The notes under the pieces: generated by a model
The model's input: the letters and a program-made list of their open reading frames with translations, nothing else
The model's database searches: none
Told to the model about the DNA's origin: nothing
Assembly (NCBI GenBank): GCA_035310125.1
Contig: DATGEP010000077.1
Coordinates: 1 to 47,440, forward strand
Length of the DNA stretch: 47,440 nucleotides
DNA from: DATGEP01 sp035310125
GTDB lineage: Bacteria; Chloroflexota; Ktedonobacteria; Ktedonobacterales; JADMIN01
Direction: 5' to 3'
Shown: one piece after another, positions 40,346 to 47,440 of the stretch
Numbering within the stretch: position 1 is the first letter of the stretch
How the letters are laid out: every line of letters starts with the position of its first letter
Translations under genes and position numbers: made by a program

Positions 40346-40729
40346 ATGGCAACATGGACTAATGACGAGCTTAGCAGGATCGGAGCGGCGGAAGAGCTGG
40401 AGATGGCCCCGCTCAGGCAGGATGGCACGCTACGACACCCGGTGACGATCTGGGTTGTCCGCAGTGGAGACGACCTCTACGTCCGCTCGGTGAACGGGCG
40501 TACCGCCTCATGGTTCCGCGCGACCCAGGCGCGCCACGAGGGCCACATCGCGGCTGGCGGTGTCGAGAAAGACGTCACCTTCGTGGACGTAGACGCCGCC
40601 GACGCTATCGAAAATCAGATTGATGCCGCGTACCGAAGCAAATACCGCCGCTACGCCGCAAGCATCGTCGGCACCACCCTCACCCCGCAAGCGCGAGCCG
40701 CGACGCTCAAGCTCGTGCCACGCTTCTGA
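40346..40729 (+). CDS. DUF2255-family protein
   Basis: This is a 127-aa soluble protein of the DUF2255 family, marked by WTNDELSRIGAAEELEMAPL near the start and VTIWVVRSGDDLYVRSVNGR followed by WFRATQARHEGHI. It resembles the small split-barrel flavin-binding proteins of the nitroreductase/pyridoxamine-oxidase-like kind, and a bound cofactor F420 or flavin is possible but unproven. AAGGAG lies before the ATG, 12 bases after the ADH stop, so it is co-transcribed. Confidence 0.85.
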   Translation: MATWTNDELSRIGAAEELEMAPLRQDGTLRHPVTIWVVRSGDDLYVRSVNGRTASWFRATQARHEGHIAAGGVEKDVTFVDVDAADAIENQIDAAYRSKYRRYAASIVGTTLTPQARAATLKLVPRF

Positions 40730-40740
40730 AAGGAGACACC

Positions 40741-41145
40741 ATGCAGATCACCCGGAATTCTCTCGCGACCAACGCCGGGCCAAGCGACTGGTTCACCGGC
40801 ACGGTATACATCGACACGGTCGCGACACCGTCCGCTGGCTCGCGGCTGAGCGCCAGCAGCGTTCATTTCACGCCGGGCGCCCGCACGGCCTGGCACACCC
40901 ACCCCAACGGCCAGACGATCTACGTCACCGAGGGCGTCGGCCTCTGTCAGCGTCGCGGTGGGCCAATTGAGGTGATCCGTCCCGGTGACCGCGTCTTCTT
41001 CGAGCCGGGTGAGGAGCACTGGCACGGCGCCGCCCCCAACCGCTTCATGACCCACCTGGCGATGCTCGAAGTGGATGGCCAGGGCAACAGCGCAACCTGG
41101 GGCGAGCACGTCACCGACGAAGAGTACAGCCAGCAACCGGGATAA
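40741..41145 (+). CDS. Cupin-domain protein
   Basis: This is a 134-aa single-domain cupin. The two metal-binding motifs are visible: GARTAWHTHPNGQTIYVTEG (two His plus Glu) and the second motif PGDRVFFEPGEEHWHGAAP with His. The type is the small cupin often linked with alcohol dehydrogenases and carboxymuconolactone-decarboxylase-like genes in oxidative degradation, or labelled (R)-mandelonitrile-lyase-like. AAAGGAG precedes the ATG, 11 bases after DUF2255. With the ADH it forms a compact catabolic or detoxification operon of unknown substrate. Confidence 0.87.
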   Translation: MQITRNSLATNAGPSDWFTGTVYIDTVATPSAGSRLSASSVHFTPGARTAWHTHPNGQTIYVTEGVGLCQRRGGPIEVIRPGDRVFFEPGEEHWHGAAPNRFMTHLAMLEVDGQGNSATWGEHVTDEEYSQQPG

Positions 41146-41467
41146 TCCCTTTCCGCTGTAGACCGGATGTGCTAGCCTCTCCTGACGGATACCCGGAACA
41201 AGGTGTTCGGCTTGAGACAGACGCAGCGAGGCTATTGACTTTGCTCTGCTCTGCCCCTGCTGTAATTAACAACCCTGAAAGACTCGCATCTCGGGCCGAG
41301 TGCGCGGAGCAATCATCCCATTGACCTACGGCGTCCGATCCCTCGTAGCCAGCATCCGCGGAGTTGACATGAATAGTTCAAATGTTCTATTGTATCTCGT
41401 ACGGTAGAGCCTGCCCTGAGGGCTGCCTCCAAAGGCTCTGCTCTCGACAAATGAAAGGGGCGCGCCA
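41146..41467. other. Intergenic region
   Basis: There is no gene in these 322 bases. TTGACT (41235-41240) and TGTAAT (41261-41266) resemble promoter hexamers but are 20 bases apart, which is too long for a strong promoter. No clear terminator follows the cupin gene. Confidence 0.4.
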
Positions 41468-41983
41468 ATGGATGAAAGCGACGGGCAGAGGCGCGCCCAT
41501 GTATGGTCTGAGAAAACGCCAGCGCCATTGAACGCGGGGTCGGCGCGGACCAACCGTCCTGATGCTCGTGCAGATGCACGAGAACCGGCGCCGCCAGATG
41601 TCTTAGAGCTAAGCGCGGACGACACGTTTGAGCTGGATCCCCTGGCGTTGCGCTTTCCCGGCACGACACCCGACATCATCACACCGGAGTGGGTGCGCTT
41701 CCAGGCGCGGCAACTCATCAAAGAGTTCCTGAGCGCGGTCCCGCGTTCTGAAGCTGATACCTCGCTGTCTTTCCTGCGGCCCGACGGCACCACGCGGATC
41801 CTGACCCGTGCGCAACTAAGCGCCGCCATTGACCTCCTGCGTCCGCGACAACGGCAAATCGTGCGTCTGGCCGTGGAGGATCGCTGGCCCTACAAGCGAG
41901 TTTGCGCGTATCTGAACAACATCAGCCCGCGGACCGTCGAACGGGACCTGGCCGAGGCCCTGGATCTCTTAGCGCAACTCTGA
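41468..41983 (+). CDS. Sigma-70 region-4-like DNA-binding protein
   Basis: This is a 171-aa protein. The first 75 residues are hydrophilic and probably flexible. The C-terminal part (about 112-171) is a helix-turn-helix of sigma region 4 type: LTRAQLSAAIDLLRPRQRQI, then VEDRWPYKRVCAYLNNISPR and TVERDLAEALDLLAQL. Sigma region 2 (core and -10 binding) is absent, so it is not a complete sigma factor; it could be a regulator or anti-activator with a borrowed HTH. AAAGGGG precedes the ATG. It converges on the ImuC gene with a 38-base gap. Confidence 0.7.
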   Translation: MDESDGQRRAHVWSEKTPAPLNAGSARTNRPDARADAREPAPPDVLELSADDTFELDPLALRFPGTTPDIITPEWVRFQARQLIKEFLSAVPRSEADTSLSFLRPDGTTRILTRAQLSAAIDLLRPRQRQIVRLAVEDRWPYKRVCAYLNNISPRTVERDLAEALDLLAQL

Positions 41984-42021
41984 GCAGACGCGCTCCCCAT
42001 CCCTGACACAGAATTTGCCGC

Positions 42022-45000
42022 TTACTCCACGGCGCGGAGATCAAGTCCGAGCAACGATCGGTACCAACGCACACGCTCGACGCGCCCGACGACAGCGACG
42101 ACTCGGGAGTTTCGAATCACGCGATGCATCTGCTCAGCGAGCTTCGGTGGAAAGGCGATGGGGATTCTCCCGGATTCATCTTCCAAAACGAGGAATCCCA
42201 TACCCTTCGCGGTTGGCGGCCGTTGGGCGGAGATCGGCCAACCCGCCACACGCACAACCCGTCCCTCCGACACGGTCTCCAGCTCGGCGATGGCGCGGAC
42301 ACCGCGCCGAGAGAGCTCGCGGCGCCGATAGCGCATCGGGTGCGGACGCGCCGAAAGGCCGAGTACCTGGTAGTCCAGCGCCAGCTTCTCCTCCCCATCC
42401 AGCATCGGCAGCGCCGGAATGTCGCCCACGCGCTCGATTCCTACCGTCTGCGCCCATGCCAGCGTCAACTGCTCCGCTCGGGGTTGCATATCCTGCTTGC
42501 TGCGCTTACCGCGACCTCCGCGCGGCTCCCGTCCTGCCTGACCTGGTTGACGTGCGCCCACGAGCGGCCAGATCTCATGCAATTGCCAGAGCCGGCGGCG
42601 ACGTTCGAGTGAGGGCCGCAGCCCATCAAAAGCGCCTACCAATACCAGGGCTTCCGCCGCCTGCCAGGTCAGCCCATGCGGACGTAGACGCGCGCAGAAA
42701 TCACCGAGCGACGTAAATGGCCGATCACGCTCTGCATCGCTGTCGCCGATGTGATACCCATCGCGGCGCTCCCACAGGATGGCCTCGGCCAGCTCCTCGC
42801 CAACGTGCGCCACCTGGGCCAGGCCGATGCGGATAGCCCACCGGCTGGGAGGGGTTCCCACGCGTTCGACCGTAAAGCGTCCTTCGCTGCGGTTGATGTC
42901 CACTGGCAGGAGGGGGATGCCGAGGTGTCGCGCCTCTTCGGCAACGACATGCGGCGGGAAGTAGCCGGCCGGTTGCGCGCTCAGAAACGCTGCCAAATAA
43001 TGCGCGGGAAAGTGCGCTTTGAGGTAGGCCGTCACATAGATTGTCTTGGCGAATTCAGCCGCGTGGCTGCGACAAAACCCGTAGCCGGTGTATGCGCTGA
43101 TGGCGTCGAAGACGCGCATGGCCTCCTCGGTTGGTTCGCCGCGCGCGATGGCGCCTGAGACGAAACGGCCGCGCATGGCCGCCATCTCCTCGGGATCGCG
43201 CGCGTGCGACATGGCGCGGCGGAAGCCGTCCGCCTCGGCCAGTGAGAGCCCAGCATACTGATTCGCGATCAGCAGTACCTGTTCCTGGAAGAGCAGGATG
43301 CCCTCGGTATCACTCAGGATCGAGCCGAGCACGGGATGTCGTGTCCAGAAGTCGTCGGCGGGCGCACCATGCCAGGGCGTCTGCACCGCATCCCGCTGCG
43401 GAACGCCGTGTCCTTGATGTGTCTCTTGGCGGCGTGCGACGTAGGGCCCAACGAACCCTCCTTGCAATGGGCCAGGCCTGAACAGCGCCGTTTGTACGAT
43501 GAGATCGTCAAAGCTCGTCGGCTGAGTTTGGGCGAGCAGGTGCCATTGGCCGGGACTCTCCAGTTGAAATACAGCGAGCGTCTGGCCTGAGCGCACGAGC
43601 CTCATCGCCGCTGGGTCAGGGGGATCTGTCGGCAGGTGATCCACCTCAGGGCGCTTCCCCATAGTCTCCTCGATCAGGGCAAGCGCCTCCTCGATAGCGC
43701 CCAGCGTCCGTAGACCTAATAAGTCAAACTTGATGAGGCCGAGCCGCTCGATATCATCCTTGTTGATCTCCAGCGCGCGGACGCCGTTCGTTGAGATCCG
43801 AATGGGCAAGATCTGCGTCAGCGGCTCGCGCGACAGCACCAGCCCACCGTTGTGCAGGGAAAGATGACGCGGTAGACCGCAAAGTCGTGCGGCGAGGTTC
43901 AATGCCAACGGCAGGCGAGCCAGACACTGAGCGCGCAAATCCTTGCCGAAGGAGCGCAGCTGCATCGCCACCACCCGCACCAGCTCGTCCGCATATCCCG
44001 CCATCTGGTCACGCCCCGCGTGGTGCGGGAGCACCTTGGTCAGGCTGTTGACCAGCGGCAGCGGGAAACCTAGCGCCTTGGCGGTATCGCGCAGCGCGCT
44101 CCTGGGCCGGTACGTAATCACGTTGGCCACCATTGCGGCGTGTTCGGGCGAGTAGGTTTGCTCGACGTAGCGAATCAGCTCATCACGACGATCGCTCTGC
44201 ACGTCGAGATCAATGTCGGGCATCCCCTTGCGGTCAGGATTGAGGAACCGTTCGAAGAGCAGGCTATGCGCCAGCGGATCGACGCCGGTGATGCCAAGCA
44301 GGTAGGCGACGAGCGAGTTGGCGGCGCTCCCGCGCCCGCTGACACGGATGCCACTCTGCCGCGCCTGCCGCACGATGTCGTGGACGCAGAGAAAGAACTC
44401 CTCCAGCTCCAGCCGCGCGATGACCGCCAGCTCGTGCTCCATCTGCCGCCGATAGGGGCTATCGGACAGGCGCGCCCCTGGGTGATCCGCGAAGCGCGTC
44501 GCTAGGCCATTCTCACAGAGTTGGCGCAGATAGTTTTGCGGCGTCTCGCCTGCTGGCAGCGGCACGCGCGGCGCGGTACAGACGCCTTTGAGAAGCGTCA
44601 GATCGCAGCGCTCAGCGATCTTGGCGCTGGCCGCGAGGGCGTCTGGTCCCCAGGGAATCGGCGCGAGGAGGGCGTCCAGTTCGTCGGCGCCCTTGAGATA
44701 CGCCTCGTCGTTACGCGGCCGCTCCGGGTGTGCCTCATCCACGGTGATGCCGAGCCGCACGCAGGTGAGCAGATCGTAGAGCGCGTAGTCGTCGCGGATA
44801 GCGTGGCGCACCCCGTTGGTGAGGACACAGCGCAGGCCCGCCGCTGCCGCCGTCCAGGTCAACTCTTGCATCAGCCAGATGCTGTCCGGCAGTTGGTAGT
44901 GCTGCAACTCGACGAAGACGCGCGCCGCGCCGAACGCCTCCCGATAGCGACGGGCAACTACCTCCGCTTCTTGTCGGCGCCGCGCGAGCAGGAGACGGGC

Positions 45001-45441
45001 GAGCGTGCCCTCCCGGCCGCCGGTGAGCAGGATGAGGCCCTCTGGGTGTCGCGCGAGGTCGGCAAAGGAGATGGCCGGATGCTCAGGGTCGGCGAGATTG
45101 GCCTCCGTCAGCAACGTGCAGAGACGCGCGTAACCGACGGCATCCTCCGCGAGGACGACCAGGTGCGCGGGTCGCGCGGCATCACCAAAGACCAGATCGA
45201 TGATCGCGAGCTCCGCACCGGCGATGGCCCGGATGCCCTGGCGGGCGCAGGCCTCCTGGAATCGAATCATACCCGCCATGGTCATGTAATCGGTCAGGGC
45301 GAGCGCGGACATGCCCAGGCGAGCCGCCCGCGCGACAAGTGCCTCCACATCGCTGCCTGCCCGGCGGAAGCTGTAAGCGCTGGCGCAGTGCAGCTCGACA
45401 TAGCCTGACCGCATTCTCCCTTCATCACCTGAGCCCTTCAT
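42022..45441 (-). CDS. dnaE2: Error-prone DNA polymerase III alpha subunit, ImuC/DnaE2 type
   Basis: This is a C-family polymerase of 1139 aa that carries out damage-induced, mutagenic synthesis with ImuB. The PHP domain at the start is degenerate: the usual LHCHS reads LHCASAYSF and ALTDHDG reads ALTDYMTM, so metal ligands are lost. The polymerase core is intact, with PDIDLDVQSDRRDEL carrying catalytic Asp residues, ALFRPGPLQGGFVGPY and GILLFQEQVLLIANQYAGLS. A 20-30-residue insertion follows PYVARRQ. The C-terminus holds an OB-fold (VVRVAGWPISAQRPPTAKGM). The start is taken at 45441, with AGGAGGGG upstream; ATG 45414 is another option. It is last in the imuB-DUF6504-imuC operon. Confidence 0.9.
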   Translation of the reverse strand: MKGSGDEGRMRSGYVELHCASAYSFRRAGSDVEALVARAARLGMSALALTDYMTMAGMIRFQEACARQGIRAIAGAELAIIDLVFGDAARPAHLVVLAEDAVGYARLCTLLTEANLADPEHPAISFADLARHPEGLILLTGGREGTLARLLLARRRQEAEVVARRYREAFGAARVFVELQHYQLPDSIWLMQELTWTAAAAGLRCVLTNGVRHAIRDDYALYDLLTCVRLGITVDEAHPERPRNDEAYLKGADELDALLAPIPWGPDALAASAKIAERCDLTLLKGVCTAPRVPLPAGETPQNYLRQLCENGLATRFADHPGARLSDSPYRRQMEHELAVIARLELEEFFLCVHDIVRQARQSGIRVSGRGSAANSLVAYLLGITGVDPLAHSLLFERFLNPDRKGMPDIDLDVQSDRRDELIRYVEQTYSPEHAAMVANVITYRPRSALRDTAKALGFPLPLVNSLTKVLPHHAGRDQMAGYADELVRVVAMQLRSFGKDLRAQCLARLPLALNLAARLCGLPRHLSLHNGGLVLSREPLTQILPIRISTNGVRALEINKDDIERLGLIKFDLLGLRTLGAIEEALALIEETMGKRPEVDHLPTDPPDPAAMRLVRSGQTLAVFQLESPGQWHLLAQTQPTSFDDLIVQTALFRPGPLQGGFVGPYVARRQETHQGHGVPQRDAVQTPWHGAPADDFWTRHPVLGSILSDTEGILLFQEQVLLIANQYAGLSLAEADGFRRAMSHARDPEEMAAMRGRFVSGAIARGEPTEEAMRVFDAISAYTGYGFCRSHAAEFAKTIYVTAYLKAHFPAHYLAAFLSAQPAGYFPPHVVAEEARHLGIPLLPVDINRSEGRFTVERVGTPPSRWAIRIGLAQVAHVGEELAEAILWERRDGYHIGDSDAERDRPFTSLGDFCARLRPHGLTWQAAEALVLVGAFDGLRPSLERRRRLWQLHEIWPLVGARQPGQAGREPRGGRGKRSKQDMQPRAEQLTLAWAQTVGIERVGDIPALPMLDGEEKLALDYQVLGLSARPHPMRYRRRELSRRGVRAIAELETVSEGRVVRVAGWPISAQRPPTAKGMGFLVLEDESGRIPIAFPPKLAEQMHRVIRNSRVVAVVGRVERVRWYRSLLGLDLRAVE

Positions 45442-45511
45442 CCAAGGGTGATCCCCTCCTTTCATCGCTCCCCATTTGCCTGGATTGCCATGATGGTCAC
45501 TCAATCATGCG

Positions 45512-45799
45512 TCAGTCGTGGACGCGGTCCAGCACCCACCTATCCGGGGCGGCGTCGTAATACAGGTCGCAGAGCAAACCATCCGAGCAAAGCACACGAT
45601 AATAGTGCCGGTCACTCGCGCCCGCCCTCGTGCCATCTGTGCCATCTGTGCCATGGCCAGGCGGCGCCCACCAGCGATCGCGCAGGTGCCACGTCGCGAG
45701 CACCTCAACGATCAGGTGATCGGCCTCGCGCCATGAGAAGTGGTGCGGTTGGCCCGCATCGCAGACGACGCGGATGGGATGGCCATACCGACGCGCCAT
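45512..45799 (-). CDS. DUF6504-family protein of the ImuB-ImuC operon
   Basis: This is a 95-aa protein of the DUF6504 family, which occurs between or beside imuB and imuC/dnaE2. The start RRYGHPIRVVCDAGQPHHFS and the end YYRVLCSDGLLCDLYYDAAP with DRWVLDRVHD follow the family, including the RWW in the middle. An unusual run PPGHGTDGTDGTRAGASD after RWW is a short insertion encoded by imperfect ATGGGACAGATGGCAC-type repeats (45630-45665). No enzyme motif is present; a structural or scaffold role in the mutasome is inferred from context. The ribosome site is weak. Confidence 0.8.
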   Translation of the reverse strand: MARRYGHPIRVVCDAGQPHHFSWREADHLIVEVLATWHLRDRWWAPPGHGTDGTDGTRAGASDRHYYRVLCSDGLLCDLYYDAAPDRWVLDRVHD

Positions 45800-45875
45800 A
45801 CATGGTTCCGTTCAATGTTCCGTGTTCCGTTCGATGCCCGCTTTAGGCTCGGTGGCAGGCGTGCGTTACCAGGCA

Positions 45876-47156
45876 TCACCACCAGTGCAGGCGTTGCGGG
45901 ACGTCATGCCAGGGATCGCTGGAACTCCCCTGTTGGTAGATGGTCGGCGGGTGTCGTCGCCGACCCACCTGTCCCACATTGGCCTCGTGCGTCCCATGTG
46001 CCTGCGTCCCGTCCAGATCACCAATGGCGACGAGCTGCTGTCGCTCCTCACCGAAGATTGCCGCAGGTTGTACGATTTCCGAGTGGAGCAGGAGCGGCCG
46101 TCCGTGCCGGCGGGCGAGACCATCCGCGACGACCTGGACGGCGACCCGGCGCTGGTCGTGCGTGCGCCAGAACGTCCCCTGGCCGGGCTGGTCCGGAGCG
46201 AAGTCTCCCAGCGTCACATGTATCTCGTCTATCCCGTCGAGGACGCGCTCGGACGGGCGATTTCCCGCCGGGAGCAGGAGTGACGCAAGGAGCCGCTGGA
46301 TCTCCTGCGCGAGCAGCCTGGAGTCGTCGGTATGCTGGCGCAGGGTGATCGCCGCGCGTTCGATGCTCCCGCTGTCCCTCCTGAGCTGGATACGGAGCAG
46401 ACGGGTGCGCCTCCCTCGCTCGCGAAGGATCGTCGCGAGCCGTCTCCCGAGGCGATGCGCCAGCGCGAGCGCGCGATCCGGTGGCAGAGCATCCAGGCCG
46501 CGCACGCGGAGGCAGAGGGTGGGCGACAACGGTGTCGGATGGAGGGGCCGCGGATCACGCCCCTGTGCGACGGTCGCGAGGAATGCCCCAGCATCACCGA
46601 ACTGACGCCTGAGCGCCGACTCGTCTAGCCGCGCAAGCTGACCCAGCCTTCGCAGTCCGAACCGTTCGAGCCGCGCGACGGTCTCGGATGTCACGACGCC
46701 GCGCGGATGCAGTCGCGACAGGATTGTGACCGGAATGTCGCGCAGGAACGCTGGCACCTCCGCCGCCGCGAGGAGTCGCAGGGGCTGATCGCGCGGTGCG
46801 GTGAAGGTGGCAAGCTGGGCCAGTGTGAGGCCAGGTGCGATACCCGCCCGCATGGTGTACCCCAGATCTTCGATTGCACGCACGACCGCACCGGTGGCTG
46901 TCATGGCCTCGGCTGGAGAGCAGCGTCCCAGATCGAGGAGCGCGCTCCACGACGACAGATGCTCGACCTGGGGTGTCAGGCGATGGCAGAGCGCAAACCA
47001 TGCCTGGCCATCCGGCGACGTATCAGTCGTAGCAGTCGTGCCGATGCGCGGTTGGATGCCAGTATCATTGGCCGACATCAGGTGGAGATACACCACCTGC
47101 CCCACGTCGTGCGTGTCGTCCACCGTCAAAGCGCGTACAGCTCCTGGAGCTCCCAT
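45876..47156 (-). CDS. imuB: ImuB-like inactive Y-family DNA polymerase
   Basis: This is a 426-aa Y-family polymerase homologue that normally acts as the clamp-binding hub of the mutasome. The catalytic SIDEAFLDL motif reads SSWSALLDLG, so the acidic residues that hold metal are gone; the first palm motif is also not recognisable. Only about 45 residues separate the two palm positions, so the fingers part is shortened. Thumb (ARLERFGLRRLGQLARLDES) and little-finger segments (LRVRGLDALPPDRALALAHR and RLLRIQLRRDSGSIERAAIT) are present. AAGGTGAGG lies before ATG 47156; the frame is open to 47213. A LexA-box-like palindrome lies 30 bases upstream. Confidence 0.83.
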   Translation of the reverse strand: MGAPGAVRALTVDDTHDVGQVVYLHLMSANDTGIQPRIGTTATTDTSPDGQAWFALCHRLTPQVEHLSSWSALLDLGRCSPAEAMTATGAVVRAIEDLGYTMRAGIAPGLTLAQLATFTAPRDQPLRLLAAAEVPAFLRDIPVTILSRLHPRGVVTSETVARLERFGLRRLGQLARLDESALRRQFGDAGAFLATVAQGRDPRPLHPTPLSPTLCLRVRGLDALPPDRALALAHRLGRRLATILRERGRRTRLLRIQLRRDSGSIERAAITLRQHTDDSRLLAQEIQRLLASLLLPAGNRPSERVLDGIDEIHVTLGDFAPDQPGQGTFWRTHDQRRVAVQVVADGLARRHGRPLLLHSEIVQPAAIFGEERQQLVAIGDLDGTQAHGTHEANVGQVGRRRHPPTIYQQGSSSDPWHDVPQRLHWW

Positions 47157-47185
47157 CTGCCTCACCTTGCCAATTGCTCTTGTAA

Positions 47186-47197
47186 GAACATTTGTCC
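47186..47197 (-). promoter_or_regulatory. SOS (LexA/DinR) box upstream of imuB
   Basis: GAACATTTGTCC matches the Gram-positive LexA consensus GAACN4GTTC except for one base (GTCC for GTTC), with A/T flanks (AAGAACATTTGTCCAA). It lies 30 bases before the imuB ATG. LexA would hold the cassette off until RecA triggers self-cleavage during DNA damage. Confidence 0.7.
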
Positions 47198-47440
47198 AAG
47201 CGGCCCAGAGCATGCAAGATGGCGGGGCGTCATGTCAAGGAAAATTGGCGGCGCCGGCCGTCCGAGGCGGAAAGTCGTGGCGGCTTTGTGGGATATTGTG
47301 TGACGCTGGCATGTTTGTGGGCCGTTGGCAGGCTTGTCTGCTGACCGGCTGACCGATAGCATGGAGCGGCGCTGAGCCGAATGCCAGTTATGGCCGTTAC
47401 AGCGCCTGTCACATCCCGCGACGCATCATCCCATTTTGCG
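47198..47440. other. Right-end region upstream of imuB, no gene seen
   Basis: This stretch holds the imuB promoter region (minus-strand TTGCAT followed 16 bases later by ACAAAT, overlapping the SOS box) and then about 200 bases with no supported coding region. The imuA/recA-like gene that often precedes imuB is not visible before the window ends. Confidence 0.4.

Noticed and set aside
41235..41266. Promoter TTGACT/TGTAAT before the sigma-like gene
   Set aside because: The spacer of 20 bases is too long for a convincing sigma70 promoter; noted only as a possibility.

Overview
The window reads as chromosomal DNA of a high-GC, monoderm bacterium, most likely a member of the Chloroflexota (possibly near the Ktedonobacteria). 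This is inferred from gene content, not from a marker gene: a DegS/DegU-type cytoplasmic kinase pair, a T-box leader on proS, a secretin-less Tad pilus locus, a DUF3090 protein, a DhnA-type class I aldolase, a Gram-positive-type SOS box and a Gram-positive-type Pho box. Recognisable sigma70-type promoters (TTGACA/TATACT-like) support several gene starts.

Layout. 1-7,440 is a phosphate-starvation block: a divergent sensor kinase fragment, six TTAACA-like direct repeats (Pho boxes), pstS-pstC-pstA-pstB-phoU, a PhoB/PhoP-type regulator, then a GT4 glycosyltransferase with its own Pho-box-like repeats. 7,500-10,880 is a beta-glucan module: a secreted GH16 glucanase with two C-terminal binding repeats and a divergent LacI-type repressor; operator-like palindromes lie at both promoters. 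10,860-11,640 is non-coding and repeat-rich. 11,780-15,080 holds an SbcD/Mre11-like nuclease, an SCO6745-family protein, a Dabb protein and a coiled-coil protein. 15,131-17,162 is proS with a complete T-box leader. 17,205-26,390 is one minus-strand block: DegS/DegU-like two-component pair, then flp, cpaB, tadZ/cpaE (with a receiver domain), tadA, tadB, tadC. 26,600-34,273 is a minus-strand run of housekeeping and unknown genes (class I aldolase, DUF5671-like membrane protein, DUF3090, prmC, B3/B4 protein, yqeY, an RG-rich membrane protein, a barrel-like unknown). 34,672-36,130 has tandem GNAT acetyltransferases and a small unknown. A tRNA-Asp with promoter and terminator follows.

36,500-41,150 looks accessory: a cupredoxin-like protein, a decayed IS3 transposase with three frameshifts, a truncated SDR dehydrogenase fragment, and a tight ADH-DUF2255-cupin operon. 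41,468-41,983 is a sigma-region-4-like protein. The right end (42,022-47,440) is an SOS mutagenesis cassette transcribed leftwards: imuB (polymerase active-site residues lost), a DUF6504 protein and an ImuC/DnaE2 polymerase with a degraded PHP metal site, preceded by a LexA-box-like palindrome.

The points most worth following are the Pho-box geometry shared by pstS and the glycosyltransferase, the complete operator/promoter logic of the glucanase module, the phased repeat array beside a lone SbcD-like nuclease, the receiver-bearing TadZ beside a DegS/DegU-like pair, and the doubly degenerate ImuB/ImuC pair. I found no CRISPR array, rRNA or intact transposase.
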